From NCBI GenBank assembly GCA_024449915.1, contig JAMZAV010000104.1:310001-374000 (forward strand): a stretch of 64,000 nt of DNA. The letters are read 5' to 3'. Positions 24,891 to 37,445 of the stretch are shown here, piece by piece (the stretch's first letter is position 1; every line of letters starts with the position of its first letter). The DNA is from Sweltsa coloradensis. Its lineage: Eukaryota > Arthropoda > Insecta > Plecoptera > Chloroperlidae. The notes under the pieces were generated by a model, which saw only the letters and a program-made list of their open reading frames with translations, was not told the DNA's origin and did not search any database. The position numbers and the translations under genes were made by a program.

Positions 24891-25414
24891 CACTACGTAT
24901 ATCACAGCACTAAATCCGAATTGACTCAAGTCGGTTCGAGTTCAATTCGGTTTGAGTCTCTTGATATACACACTCGATTCGCATTGAAGTCAATCCACTT
25001 TCCAAGTGGACTGACATGAGTAAATTGCTTGATATACAGTTCAATACGCATTCAATACGGATTGAAAACTGCCTTAGAGATTTAGATTTCAGTGAATACC
25101 ATTATTAGGCAGGCGGTGTTTATTACATGTTTACGCATGTTTACAATAAAATGGCGTCTTGGAGGCTTTAATGAAGACATTAGGCTTTATATTTACGTAG
25201 CTGTAGGTAGAGATACAAGTACATAGTATTTTCAAGTGTTATTCATAGAATCTTGTAGCATCAATTTAAACTGCAACAACAACAACTTCAATTCGAATCG
25301 AAATAGGATTGAGGAAGTCGTTTCGAATGTCCGTGATATACACTTCAAGTCAAACCGAATTGAACTCAAACCGAATTCAGTCAATTCGGATTGAGGGCTG
25401 TGATATACGTAGTG
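24891..25414. mobile_element. CACTA-type MITE with long TIRs
   Basis: The terminal inverted repeats are about 68 bp: left 24891-24958, right 25414-25347. Both open CACTACGTATATCACAG with no mismatch in the first 17 bases and about seven over the full length. The flanking trinucleotide ATG is duplicated (24888-24890 and 25415-25417). CACTA ends with 2-3-bp duplications are the known mark of the CACTA/EnSpm superfamily. A subterminal word, TGATATACA or its complement, repeats near both ends (24896, 24961, 25029, 25333, 25400). At 524 bp, with no transposase frame, it is non-autonomous. Confidence 0.85.
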
Positions 25415-25687
25415 ATGCATATTATAATATTATGTTCGTGCACTTTTTAACGAAACTTGAAATTTCATCGCGTGTTTCAAGTGCAAAAGAAATGCAACCA
25501 ATTATAATTCACTTTTTACTCATTTTCTTCGCTGTGAAGATCATTGTAATTTATCAAACGTCTCCAGTCAACATTTCTTGCTATGTGACTGGAATGTGCA
25601 ACGACCCAAATTCAAAATAAAAAGTCCCGTAGCGAGTTACCTCCGTAAACCATGCATGGCGCATGTTGTGTCGTTAGTTTTTTGTAA
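25415..25687. other. intron sequence, no gene
   Basis: Short AT-rich stretch right of the CACTA element. The open frame 25309-25620 starts inside the element and has no recognisable product. Confidence 0.5.
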
Positions 25688-25735
25688 TGCGGGCTTCGAA
25701 CTCGGTCGCTTTACCCACTCCACCACAGTAATTTT
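25688..25735 (-). repeat. tRNA-like SINE remnant
   Basis: Minus strand: CTGTGGTGGAGTGGGTAAAG (A-box-like), then GAGTTCGAAGCC (B-box, 25703-25692). The spacing is shortened relative to a tRNA. Confidence 0.5.
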
Positions 25736-25920
25736 GTTGTTCCCTTGAAATTGGTGCGGGATGTGACCATAGTTAATTGACTAAAAGCAAAGATACAAGT
25801 TATAAATTGTCTAAAGTATTCTACAGAAGAAACGTTTCAAAGTAAATTATTCATCCCCCTCAAACGATTTCTGCATTCATTTTATTTGTTTATTTATTTA
25901 TTTGGTTATTTATTGTTTAC

Positions 25921-25921
25921 T

Positions 25922-25988
<67 letters not shown>

Positions 25989-25989
25989 T
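25921..25989 (+). repeat. (TTTA)n microsatellite
   Basis: About 17 uninterrupted TTTA units over 69 bp, preceded by imperfect TTTA repeats from about 25880. Such arrays often grow from SINE or LINE tails, but no head in the matching orientation was identified upstream. Confidence 0.95.
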
Positions 25990-28900
25990 GAATTATATTT
26001 TATATTTTGGCATACAAAAATAATTTGATAATATAACAATAATGAGTAACAATTTTCTTTAATAACAATATTATGAAGGTGGAGTGCACAAGAAAGGAAA
26101 ATTGAAAAAAAAAACAGTGGAGGACAGGAATGTCAATTTCAGTTCAAATAAGAGTAAGTTTGTCCATGCTAAGCGACGCAATGCTCATCATCGTGTAGCG
26201 TGGTCTCGTTGCTTGATGGGGTTTTGATGGCTGGTGTTTAGGATGTCTTGAATGAGTGTTATTGTATGTGGATGTTATTACACTCGTTAGTCGTTAGGGA
26301 GGGGGGAAATCGGTTCCATGCACAATTTACGACTTGAACATTTCGTTGGGGGACCCAAATCGTTTGAGAAGCGTTGTTCATTTGGAAACCTGTCATTTTA
26401 ATGTTCTCCAACAATAGTCGAAGCTAATTAGGCCTACAGGTATGGGTGGTTGTATTTGGAACCTTCGCTAGGCTCTGCAAATTCAGAACCCTTAGTACGA
26501 ATGGGTTGTTTTGTTCCTATACCCGCCTAAATGTAAATCAACAACAAAAATACATGTGTTTTTATTCCATTTAACATGTACCAAATGATCATTTCCATTG
26601 CATAATTTAAACATATTTATCTTTTAAATCCGATCATCCTATTCTTCCACAAATGAAAGTACTAAATTAAATTTGGACCAATATTTACGAACCAAGAATG
26701 AACACATTTCACACAGCAGTTTCCAATTACCGGATAATTGAAAGACTAGGAATTGTACAATGGCTGCTTTTTTCGTGTTGATTGCTGTACTTCTCCTCGT
26801 TACCGATTTACGTTGTTGCGTGTACTTAGTTCCGTTTCATGAATAAGTGAATTGCAAATGAATCTCGTGCTGAAAGTGACATGAAGTTAAGTTGATGACC
26901 AGACGTGACCTACCTTTACGCCACACTCTCGCACAGAGTAATATAATGATGATAATAACAGAGCGAGAACAAGGCGACGGAGAGGTATGCCACTTTTAAT
27001 GACATTGGCACAAGTTTAGGTATTCAGTGGACTCGACACGTTCGTTCGTTCACGACCTTGTGTACAATTTCCATTCATTCAATTTATCAAGTTCAATGAC
27101 GTGTTTTCATCAGCGCGGCAGTTAGTAGCAGGCGCGAGAGAGGAGTAGGAGGTGGCGGACCTCCCGCTAATTGTGTGGCAATGTGTTCGCACTCGAGCAA
27201 AAAATATCGGAGTGGGTGAAGTGAACCTCGTGGCTTTGTTGTGACACGTGGTCGACCGGCCGGCTAACCTTCCGACTCATTTGTATTATGTAAATGTTCA
27301 GGAGAAAGATAGCGACAATCCAAAGACCTTGCCACAAGTATTGTACTCGATGCGGATACAGAATATGAGTTTCCTTTATCAAACTTGTAGATAACATTGG
27401 CGCTTACACTAGATTTTTTAAAGAATACTCATTTAAATAAGTAAACAACATCATGATTTCAATTATTGGCAATGCGTCTAACTTCACGATAGGCTACGGC
27501 GATAGTATGTATATTGCATAATGCATATAGATTATTGACATCGTCCTAGAAAAGATTGGTAATTTTTTCAGTTTTTGTACTTTGTGTAGGTAGGGCAGGG
27601 CTACGTATTTATTTTCAAACCACTTGACCTGGTAATTTTGTTTTTAAATAATATTCGTGTATCTCATTCATCTCTGTCATTTTTTAGAAGTTCAATACAT
27701 ATTTTTTCATTTTCAAATTCTTCCGTCAATCTATAGTCCTGGTTGTCGGGCTCTGCTGACTGTGGCTGGGTTTAGTGTTCACAGGCTTTTCTAGTTTGAT
27801 TGACACGTTCGGTTCAGTTTTTGATCACCGATTATACCTCGATGTTCATTGTCTCCTTGCAATATTTGTGTAGTTCTAAATCCCTATTCAATCACGCGAG
27901 TTCTTCAAGTCCGTTTTTCAATATGTGCGTTTTGACTCTTGATTGTTCAACAGCTTAGTCCCTACCTAAATGTTGAAAACTTGAAATCTAAGTATAATTT
28001 TGACTTTGTTGTGATATTAGACATATGCAGTTCCCCACTTATTGTTCAGTTCGTGCAAGGAGCCTCAACTCAAGTATAATTTTTCTACGTAAAGTCTACA
28101 TTTTTTGATCATTTATCTCTGTTATCTGAGCCACTGTTTGTCACATTTCCTCTAGTCCAGGACGTGGCGCCCCTGCAGTTTGTCATTGTGTACGGCTGGG
28201 ACCAAGCGAGGGTGATGTATAAATAAGTGGACCAATCCAGTCCGCTGCTCATACAAAGCAAACGAGTTGTATTTAAATATACCCTTTGTGTGCGTCGTAT
28301 ATCATTTTGTTGTCAGTGTCAGACACCGATCCAGTGGAATACCAAACAGGCTCGTGCTGCATGTATGGATGTATAATAGCCGAACGAAACTCCTCTATTT
28401 TCGCTACTGGATGTTTGGTGGTGTGGGATGTAGTTTCAAATTTGTTATTAAAGTTTATGGGACACTTAAACTTTATAAGGTACTTGTTATATTTTGTTCG
28501 AGCCGGTCTTGTACTTACGCCTTACCCTTACCTGCATGTTGAAGTTTATATCAGCAAGTATGCTATAATCATGCAACCTTCTTTACCTTATTACCAATCC
28601 ACTTTCAGCGTGCATTTTTATACTCCTTTTTTAATGATGCAATATCATGATTGTGCTGACAACGACGTCAGCATTCTGCGTGTTACTTCCTTGCCTCCAA
28701 GACGTGGATGCCTATTGTTTATAGAGAACAACAAGTACTATTTCAGCTATCTCTGATCAGTTAAAAATACTTAGTTCAGAAGGTTCAAGGAAATGCATTA
28801 GACAAGAGTCTCTCTTCCTGCTTCAAGCCTTCAACCGACTAACAAGATAAGTTTGTTGCGTTCTTATGTTTTATGGCGTAATGGAGTTGGAAGACGGTTA

Positions 28901-29415
28901 TGTATGTACCTATGAAATGACTATTGGATTCTGTTTCGACGAAGATTGCTCCAAATTCTTGGATAGCCCTCTCAGTCTGAGACGAATAACAAGGCAGCGT
29001 TATCTGCAGTTAGCCCTGCCCGGCAGGCTGCGAAATGTGCACCCCCCCTAAAACTTTGCATCTCTATGCCCATATAAAAGCTCGCAGCAATGGGTAATTG
29101 TAGGGCGATTGCGTTTTATGGGTATTGCCGGCTGTAAAAGCGCCGAGTAGTCTGGGCAGCCCGCGCTGAGTGGAAGGATAGATAGAACCCTACCCATTCC
29201 GACAAGTCGTTGACCCTAGCTAGAGCTTCGGGTTGGCTGGCAGAGTTTTCGGAAAGCACCCGCCGTATCGTGTAGGCTGGCGAATGTTCTCTTTGGGAGG
29301 AACTGATTGCAATACACGCCAGTATTCCCGGTTACTTTGTCCCTGATGTTGAGATGGTTGTGGAATGTCTTGTCGTGTCCCGTGCTGTCGCTGGCCCGTG
29401 TACGCTGCGCCTGCG
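25990..29415. other. intron sequence, no gene
   Basis: No recognisable gene. A TATAAATA at 28218-28225 lies 5' of an open frame (28286-28756) that begins with GTG rather than ATG and resembles no known protein. The open frames at 27167-27397 and 28866-29051 are likewise unremarkable. Confidence 0.5.
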
Positions 29416-29421
29416 GAGCGA

Positions 29422-29505
29422 ACGTAGGCAACCCGTGCTGCTCGCTGTTCGCCGGGTTGCCTACCATCACGGCGCTCCATGAATCGCGCTCGCCGCTGTG
29501 GACTG
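29422..29505. repeat. GC-rich repeat with 11-bp hairpin
   Basis: GTAGGCAACCC and GGGTTGCCTAC form perfect 11-bp arms around a GC-rich spacer. The flank CCTACCATCACGGCGCTCCA is echoed at 45888-45930 (CCTACCTCCACGGCGCTCCA), so this is part of a dispersed repeat. Open frames on both strands here reflect composition. Confidence 0.6.
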
Positions 29506-29628
29506 CATAGCCCCTGGTTGTCTAATAAAACAACACCGCAGAAGAACGCGTATTTAGACTTTGTGTTCTACCGTGCACCAAGTGGGGAATAACGTGCCTC
29601 GCTGACATAAAACTTGAGATGATAACAA

Positions 29629-29684
29629 AGGGTAATATGAATCTACCCCTTGAAGAACAGAGGGTAATATGAATCTAACCCTTG
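29629..29684. repeat. short direct repeat, two copies
   Basis: AGGGTAATATGAATCTA followed by CCCCTTG (first copy, 29629) or ACCCTTG (second copy, 29661) is repeated with a 32-bp period. Confidence 0.85.
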
Positions 29685-30664
29685 GACGCGACATCTTGAG
29701 GCTGGGGAAGGTTATATTGAATCATGTAGGGTACCTATCGGATTCATATCTAAACCTGTTTTAATAGTATATAATGATGTCAAGTAGGGTATTGGTATTG
29801 GGTTTCCAATATCGTTACGGAAGAGTACCGTAGGATGACAAGTAAATTTGTTTTTTGATGCCTCCTATAGAGAAGCCAAGTGGGCCCAGTGGGGTTTCTA
29901 AAAGGCCCTATTGGAATATCGACGTGAGATTGACGTTTAGCTGGAAACTGATTACGTAGAGGCAAGATTCTCTGGTTTTAAATAATATGATACATGTCGT
30001 AATGTCTACGCGCAATCAACTAGAGGTTGCGCTCGCGGGTTTTTTGGAGTGTGTGTGAAGGGTTTCTACAATTCACGTAGGCTATTGCCCTTTGCAGTTT
30101 TTACCCCGTACCTATTGAACCTAAGTTATAAACGATAAAAATAATCAATTAGCTTACTTGCTGCCTCATGAAACAAACAGGACATCAAGTCAAAATCTAT
30201 TTATATTAATTGTATTTATTTGGTTTATGGGTTGGGGGCTTTGGGTAGATATTTTCAGAATATGTTGGTTGGCTGTAATGTTCAGAACTACGGATCCGGC
30301 TGCAGGCTTCTTAGCTCATCTAGAATTCTACGTCGGTGTGACTATAATAACACTCAAGTGCACCTTAGGAATGGAGCTAAGTAAAATAAGTTAATCCTCT
30401 TCTTCCACGAAGGTGAAACAAGTCTGCTAGGTATCTCCTCGGGGAAGGAGCGACGGTAACTCCTGATCTTATGCAAATGCAATATTCGTGTGTACTGGAA
30501 TACTTATCCAGCAGCAGGTTCGTTCGAATGTTCGCTGGGAATTACAGAGTGCTAATCCTACTTAATTAATATTTAATGCGGGTGTAAGGACGTGCTACGC
30601 GATCGGACGAAGAGATCGTCATAATGAATCATCCAATGAGAAAGTTATAACCTACACAGCTGTT
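29685..30664. other. intron sequence, no gene
   Basis: Unique-looking AT-rich sequence. Open frames 29780-29965 (minus) and 30158-30394 (plus) have no recognisable product. Confidence 0.5.
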
Positions 30665-30735
30665 GCGTGGCTCTGTGCCAACGCTTGGGTTTCTTATTCT
30701 GGGAATTACTGGTTCGATTCCCATCGCCTGTAATC
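30665..30735 (+). repeat. tRNA-like SINE remnant
   Basis: GCGTGGCTCTGTGCCAACGC (A-box region) precedes a perfect B-box GGTTCGATTCC at 30711-30721 with near-tRNA spacing. The acceptor ends do not pair. Confidence 0.6.
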
Positions 30736-30808
30736 CGTAAGATTAATGATCTCTGCGCTATTAAACATTCACTGTCAGGAAAGCAAATTTAAAAGTCACA
30801 CATTGTAT

Positions 30809-31141
30809 CAGGATGTCTACAAGACTGGAAAACCTGGAAAAGTCGGGGAATGTTTTTTTAATTTTACTAGAAATGTAAACAAATCAACATTTTAGTAATT
30901 GCAATACATTTTTTGTTGCTGAAAATAAAATTTCTTTATGTAAAAAACTCATACTCAAATTATTTGGCCTTGTCTGGTATTTAAAATTTCCCGCTGAAAT
31001 CGACATTGAATTTATAAACAATTGTTCCTCCATTATAATGTGCGGGAAAGCCAAATTTGCAGCCTGGAAAAATATAATTTTCCATCTGGAAAAGATGGAA
31101 AAGTCAGGGAATTTTGTAATGGGAAATTTGTCGACACCCTG
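30809..31141. mobile_element. CAGGGTG-ended MITE-like element
   Basis: It starts CAGGATGTCTAC and ends GTCGACACCCTG, which are imperfect inverted repeats of CAGGGTGTC(G/T)AC. Near each end is the repeated phrase CTGGAAAA...AAAAGTC(G/A)GGGAAT. No clear target-site duplication was found. CAGGG termini are typical of hAT elements, but the superfamily is uncertain. A second, more decayed copy lies at 39194-39471. Confidence 0.6.
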
Positions 31142-32689
31142 TTGCTTTGGTTTTGTAAGTTGTGGGTTTTATGAAGGTCTATTCCGTGAGTTATACAGAA
31201 TTATTGTTCATTTGTAGCTTGCTGTAGAGTAAGGTACACGACACCGACAATACTTTTTTCTTTGCAATATTAGAGTTGTAAACAACTGCATGTTCGTTGC
31301 GATTATTCTCGTTGTAAAACACCGGACGTAAGTTTTGAAAACATATATTTTGCGAATCTTAATATTTATAACGGGGATACGCTCGGTTTGGCAACAACCA
31401 ACTTTGTGTATTAGTGCGTTCATAAATAGTTAAGTTCTACCGACCCTATTTGCATAGCAATTTATGTATGATTCGCCCATGCCTGCCTGCCGGTCGCCGC
31501 GCATAACAAAAGAGAAGAGTTGCCTCATTATTTGGTGCCCGTGACCTTCGCCCATTGCCTCTCACATTGAACTTGAGTTAGTTGTAGTGTTACCACATTT
31601 ACATCCTGATGTGCGCTCGAACACACGACGTCTTCCCGTCATCCAGGTGCATTGTGGGCGGAGTCTATCCCTCAAACTCCCCGGGATCACCCCCTTCCCC
31701 TCCCTCCACGTGTTCAGTACGTACGTTACGTTGTTTTATTATAGATACATACCGGCATGAATGAATGAATTGCACGTCAATGCTTGTAGCAATATTCTTG
31801 AATAATTTATACGATGGCGGGCGGAGAAGCGCCACTTTCCCTTGACCTATGTGAGCGGGGTTTTGAGTGACAAGTTCAATGTTGTTTAGCTCAAGTTTGA
31901 ATCACGCTCTGGCGATCAATTGATTCGCGAAAGACGGGCGGGATAGCCGTTTCACATAAACGTGTCGTGTCTTGCTTCCGTTATCACACATCCACGGCAG
32001 ATTGCCATTTGTCATGCAATCAATTCCGCATTTAACGTCGTTTCTAGTGTAAATATTGATGAAATACACACTTGTTTACTTTTCATGAACATCGAACAAC
32101 TTTTGAACTTGCTCGATTACGAGTTTTAAAACAATTATTACTTTTATCGGTAAAATCTGAGAAGTGACGTTTCTTCGACCATCTATACCTCCTTTAGAGC
32201 AAGTGATAGTGAACTTGATTCGGCGAGCGCTTCATTAACTTATACAAGATGACAAGTGGTTATGTGTATCCATTATTATAAACACGTTCGCACCTGTTGG
32301 TTCCCATTCATTATCGTGATCATAAGTGGACCTCGACGATGCCTTCTTCGCCCGGTCGGGTCGGGTATCGAGCCACACGTGGTTTGTCGGCCCACGTGGT
32401 GCTATAATGAAGACATCCAGACCCAGCTGTAAATTGCCGTTCACCCAGTCTTCCACGTTTCACGTTAGTTTACCAACCCCTCCGAGTCCCCCACCCCCGA
32501 CCCCCACCGCCCATTGTGTCGTCGGGAGGCGCCCGCGAGATGAGAGTGCGAGCAGGACAGAAGATGGGCTGGAATGTGATGGAGTATTATTGCATTGCAC
32601 ACATCTGCTCCACTTGGCTCGATGCCAACCAGGTTAAAACAAGGAAGCTCCACCTCGTAATGTGATGTTGCTGTGCATCTTGTCGTGGG
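31142..32689. other. intron sequence, no gene
   Basis: No recognisable gene. Open frames at 31208-31423 (minus) and 32326-32637 (plus) look like chance frames. A C-rich, CCACCCCCGACCCCC-type patch lies near 32480-32515. Confidence 0.5.
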
Positions 32690-32740
32690 TCAGTTAGATG
32701 CGGACATAGAGGGGCTTCGGTTCGAATCTCGTTCGTGCTA
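32690..32740 (+). repeat. tRNA-like B-box fragment
   Basis: GGTTCGAATCT at 32719-32729 follows GTTAGATGCGGACATAGAGG. Only the 3' half of a tRNA is recognisable. Confidence 0.45.
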
Positions 32741-33809
32741 CATGCTGGCTTGAGTCTGGTGGATTCCTTCAGAGAGCTTCCATCTGCCATGCTCTTCTGT
32801 GTTGTGACTGCTCCACAACAACCTCCCTATATATTTTGTATCTCATTTCCCCGTAACAATCTATGGGTTCTACGTTCAAAACTCTTGGTTTACTTGTTTT
32901 TTCCGAATATGTCATGCTTTGCGTTTGACTATCTTGCCGTACAGCCGTAGAGTAGTATTTTTTTATGGATCTATTCTCTATCCAATCTATTCTATATCTC
33001 TATTCTCTGGCCACCTGACTTCCAATTTGTACTTATTATCGAGCTATACATGTTATATAGTGTAGTAGTCGATAACTACGATCAATGACTGACATAACTC
33101 CCAAGTATTCAGTGATCCCATTATAGTTCGTCTCGATTCTCGAATGGTAGCGCCGCAAATGTGAACGTGAACACAAATTTCCGTAGTGTGCGACAAACCG
33201 ACAACCCTGATCGGCATAATACATCATACATGTACAGACGTGGCGATTTGATAATTAACTTGTTGATAAAAAATATGTCGACTACTCCAAGTATGGATGA
33301 GCACGTTCTGACTGCTCGAGTCACTCACTACCTGACAAGGAAACCAATAATTATTATCGACACTTGTCACGTCACAGTCGTCGTGTGGACACTGTGTTTA
33401 GTCCTCCTTCCACTCTATATTGTATTCCGAAGTTCTTCTTCGTAGACCGACATAAAGTCATGAAAACCTTCTCGACACACTCAATTCTTCACGAAGAAAG
33501 GATACACAGGCCTACAGCTTTTATAAGAGCAACTGAGTTTTGTACACATTTATTTGCATTAGCTGACTTGACTACCAATAAATTCTAGAAATGCAATCAC
33601 GATTCTGTCTGTCAATGTGTTTCTGATTCCAAGACATAGGTCTATTTATATTTATTTTGTCCTAGACGTCACATGTCACGATGTGTACACTACTCCCCAT
33701 TTTGCTATGGAATCTGATGGTAAGCCACAATAAAATCACTAAACTAACACTAACCAACTCTACTGCTGGGACTGCCCGGTTTCCACACATAACTTATATA
33801 AATTGCTAC
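32741..33809. other. intron sequence, no gene
   Basis: AT-rich non-coding DNA. Overlapping short frames on both strands (33036-33588) are not recognisable. Confidence 0.5.
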
Positions 33810-33985
33810 ACGAAGATGACGAGTCATGTCATGCCCTCGCGCCTCGGCGACACACATGGGTGGTAGACACTTGCCCTGTCCCGGGTTCGATCCCCGGGTG
33901 GTGCGCAGGGTGTGGCCAGCTGACCCCTCGCTGGCATTGTCTTGTCTGGCGGCATGCACGTGTACGTGCAGCTGTCAATCAACCA
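33810..33985 (+). repeat. tRNA-derived SINE
   Basis: A perfect T-arm (CCGGG-TTCGATC-CCCGG, B-box at 33884) follows GGGTGGTAGACACTTGCCC. A GC-rich body of about 80 bp follows (GCGCAGGGTGTGGCCAGCTG). The T-stem is intact, so this is among the younger-looking copies. Several overlapping frames on both strands result from this GC-rich insert. Confidence 0.65.
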
Positions 33986-35656
33986 GAGCCGAGCTACTAG
34001 GTGGAGAGCAGACCACATCAATCATACATTATTCAATCGGGCATAGATAAGCGAAGTCTGTGTGTGTATATGCAGAGCTGCCGTGTTCGATCAGTGTCTG
34101 GGGCGTTTTCATTTGAACAGGCGGCGGAATTATTTATTGGAATCCATTTATTCGTAGGTTATGCTTTCGCTTCATACTGGTACTTTCTGGAACACTAGTT
34201 TGGCTATTACCAGATTTTGTTTGATTATTTTGACTTACCCCCGGAAATTTAACGCTGCTAATTTTCTTTCGGGCATTGATCTCACCTCGGCATAAAATGA
34301 TGGACACGAATCAAGATAAACAGTATGCCTGCTGAAACTACGTTTGGATGATTTGATTGATATTTGCCTTTTCGATTCATATTTATGGACTAGCAGTCAC
34401 CGAGACGAAAACATTTCGCTTGCTTGTGTGTATACAATTCAATTGCCCTACAGCAATAAAGTATTCCATTAAACCTTGTTTGAACATTATTCCAATATCA
34501 TGATTTTTCTCTTTACCCCTTCAACCTCATGCGAAGTGCAAGTGGAGTGGTTTAGTGAGTCGAGAGGGAAGCTTTTGCAAGGGTATCGAACCCTCTGTTT
34601 CAGTCCAACATAAACCAAACATCAGCGACATAAATGTGATGGTTAGGAATTGCCGAATTGGGGATCCACCAGTATTCTTATGTTCTTATGTATTTCAAAT
34701 ACGAATTTCGTCCAATTACAATATAAAAAATATATAAGTTAGGTACATTTCTGAGGCGTCGGCGTCGTTATTTATAAGCTGTCCATCTTGGAGTGAATAT
34801 CCATAAACTTGGTATTGATGTTGCAGACTTTGAATTCTCCTTGTAACCATAGGTATAATGCTTGACGCATTACGGCATTACGCCTACCTACATACAAGTA
34901 CACCATCCACATACCAAGAACGAGTCCCTTACCTACTCAGTACTCGTCTCAAACCGATTCCTATAGTTGTCTTATCGACACGTCGTCGACACTACCTGCC
35001 AAAATCTCTTTTATTGCGGCCTGGCGCTCAATAAAAATACACTTTGTGAGAACAAATTGAATCAAAGTTGTAAAGGGATTCGAGCAGGTAATGTAGGCAA
35101 CTTAGCATTAGCTAGCTCTGTGCGTGTCAGTTTCCCCGGCAGCGAGCGTACGGAACAGGATAGAGGCGCTAGTCATGCCGGCTGTTATTTGCATGGGTTA
35201 ATAGTTCGCGTCATCAATGACGCAAGCTCCGCTTATAGTCTGAATAAATACTGCTGGTTGGCTGGGTTGTGCACATGTGTGTGTGTTCGTTCTTCAGCTA
35301 GCAGTCGCTCATGCGGGCTAAGCAGCTCCATCCACTTCACATGCGCTCTACTCAACTGGCAGCAGAGGTTCTGCTTGTGCCCCCCTTCCTAGCCTGACTG
35401 TGTTTCAGAGGTGACAACACCGGCAATAATGTGGCATAACAACCGTATATTGTAATGCGATCAGATTCCTTATTTAATTTGAAATTTTTTTAAATGGAAA
35501 AAATTTGGCTCTGGGTATTCCTCTGCCGATCGTAGAAGGCGAGAAAAGAGCCAAATTCCATCTCAAACATTAGCTGGTACGTAGTGGAGTATTTTACTGC
35601 CCGAAACTAGAGGCGAACTCTGGTCGTCGACGTAAGGCTCTTCCCCCTTTTTCTTC
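33986..35656. other. intron sequence, no gene
   Basis: No recognisable gene. A minus-strand B-box-like word (GGTTCGATACC, 34592-34582) is the only tRNA-like trace. The open frame 34967-35392 shows no family features. Confidence 0.5.
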
Positions 35657-35790
35657 TTGCCTGTGGCTGGATCTTTCGAGCACGGGTCTGTCCTCCCCAC
35701 ATTTTAGAGCCCTAGGCTGAGAGGTGCCTGACCAGTGGCGTATTCAGGGGGGACTCTTGGGCTTGCCCCCACCCCGAAATCCCAGCTTTA
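35657..35790 (+). repeat. dispersed repeat, copy A
   Basis: TTGCCTGTGGCTGGATC, then CAGCACGGGTC in the other copy (here GAGCACGGGTC), recurs at 56647-56688 in the same orientation. It is followed here by AGTGGCGTATTCAGGGGGG and GGGCTTGCCCCCACCCC. These resemble the GGGGCGTA-type ends common in invertebrate transposons and have a relative at 63235-63312. Confidence 0.6.
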
Positions 35791-36059
35791 ATATCATATT
35801 CTGCAAATCATCTAGGTTTACGCAGAAATTACATTCATCTATTTATTTCTCTTTTTTTCGTCCAGCAAAGTCCCTTGACGTCTTTTAAAACACATAAAAA
35901 CCACTTCAAAAATTCGAATTAAAAAAAATTTGTCTGCGGCGCTATTGTGGGGGTCATTCTCCCACATCCCCCAATGCCAATGAGACGTTGGTCCAAGACC
36001 CCATGCTAAAGAATGCTTGGTGGAGTCGATCCTAGTCTTCATCTCTTTACCTATGTGGA

Positions 36060-36290
36060 ACCTGCAGAGAAACTCCCAGACTATTTTTACATTTGTCGGT
36101 GACAAGAATCGAAGCCCCATCCTTCAGAATTAGTCTCGTTTCCTATCTATATCGGTTCTCGATTTTGGCAGTAGAAATCATGCCAATTGCCAAACCAACC
36201 TGGCAGCTAGAAAACGAAGACTAACTCTAACTCAGAAAGATGTGGCTTCGATTCTTGTCACCAACGAATGTAAATTTAGAGCGGGGTTTC
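36060..36290. repeat. inverted repeat, about 45-bp arms
   Basis: GGCTTCGATTCTTGTCACC is found on the plus strand near 36244 and, as its complement, near 36092-36110. Similarity extends about 45 bp on each side of the pair, with a spacer of roughly 110 bp. It may be two opposed copies of one repeat or the stem of an inverted element. Confidence 0.75.
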
Positions 36291-37395
36291 GCCGGCGCCT
36301 GACTAGATTCGGTGCCCATTTCACTGCATTGCCAAGAAGATGCCTACTTACGATTATAAATCGCAACTGAAGGTACCTTGTCATCATAACTCAAGCTATA
36401 TGCTTCAGTAGCTATCGCAATCGAATTGTATGTGACTGCAACGTAAGGCAACAATAGACGCCAGGTATTTCAATTAGGCTGAACAATTTGCACAACCAGC
36501 AAGAAAACCACATTGATAGGCAAGGCTTGGTTGGTGTTGTCTTTTATAATGAAATCGATAAAAACTGGTTGGACAAGAACTATACTAGAGAAATCAATTA
36601 ATTATACTTGTTCCAAGAATTAATACCCGGAACAATGTCCCTCTAGGTCTGTAGTCTAACAAACAAAAAAATGAGCCTTGCAAATTTCTCCATCGATTGA
36701 GGTTCCAATTAATATCAGTGGAGGTATTAACTTTGCCCCTTGCTAGGATAGTTTGAAAGAAGAAACAAACTTTAATCCCTATACAACAAAACAAAAATAG
36801 AGAAAATAGACGTTTTACGTCAATCGGACACACGTGTAGCCTATTTTGTTCTTATGCCAGGAGGTGTTTAGAAATCTGTTCAAATGCCCATGCACCGAAC
36901 TTTTTATTGTCCATGTGAAGAGAGATGTGCCTATTAATTATAACTGCAATTCTAGATTGTTATGATTCATTATGCCAGTTTTTATTTTAGTGGGCGGGCA
37001 TTGAACATAAATACACCGGTATTAAAATCCATTGGAGATGTATCATGCGGCGGGGTTCTGGGGTACAAGTTTTGACTTCCGAGAACGGAGCCAATAGACG
37101 TGTGTTCGGTTCGTTTCCCTTACTCGTATAATAGTTTTCATTATAGTTGGTCAAAATGTGACGAACTTCAATTTTCAGATGTGAAAATTTGTGAAAACTT
37201 GCAATTTAAAAAATAAATAAACAAAGGGAAATTTCACAAATGGCTGGGACCATCTCTGCCGGTGGTACCGAATTTGAGTTGATTCGTTGCCCGCGGGTGG
37301 AATGGAATCGTGTCCAACGAGATAGGTCGGTGCTTCCTATTGAAAATATATGTCTCTCTGGTGGGTTTAGTCCACTTTAAAAATTAAATTCCCCG

Positions 37396-37445
37396 TCATT
37401 GACTGATTGGGTAGACTAAATCATTGACTGATTGGGTAGACTAAA
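37396..37445. repeat. perfect tandem duplication, 2 x 25 bp
   Basis: TCATTGACTGATTGGGTAGA plus CTAAA occurs twice in direct succession without a mismatch, which suggests a recent duplication or polymorphic site. Confidence 0.97.
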
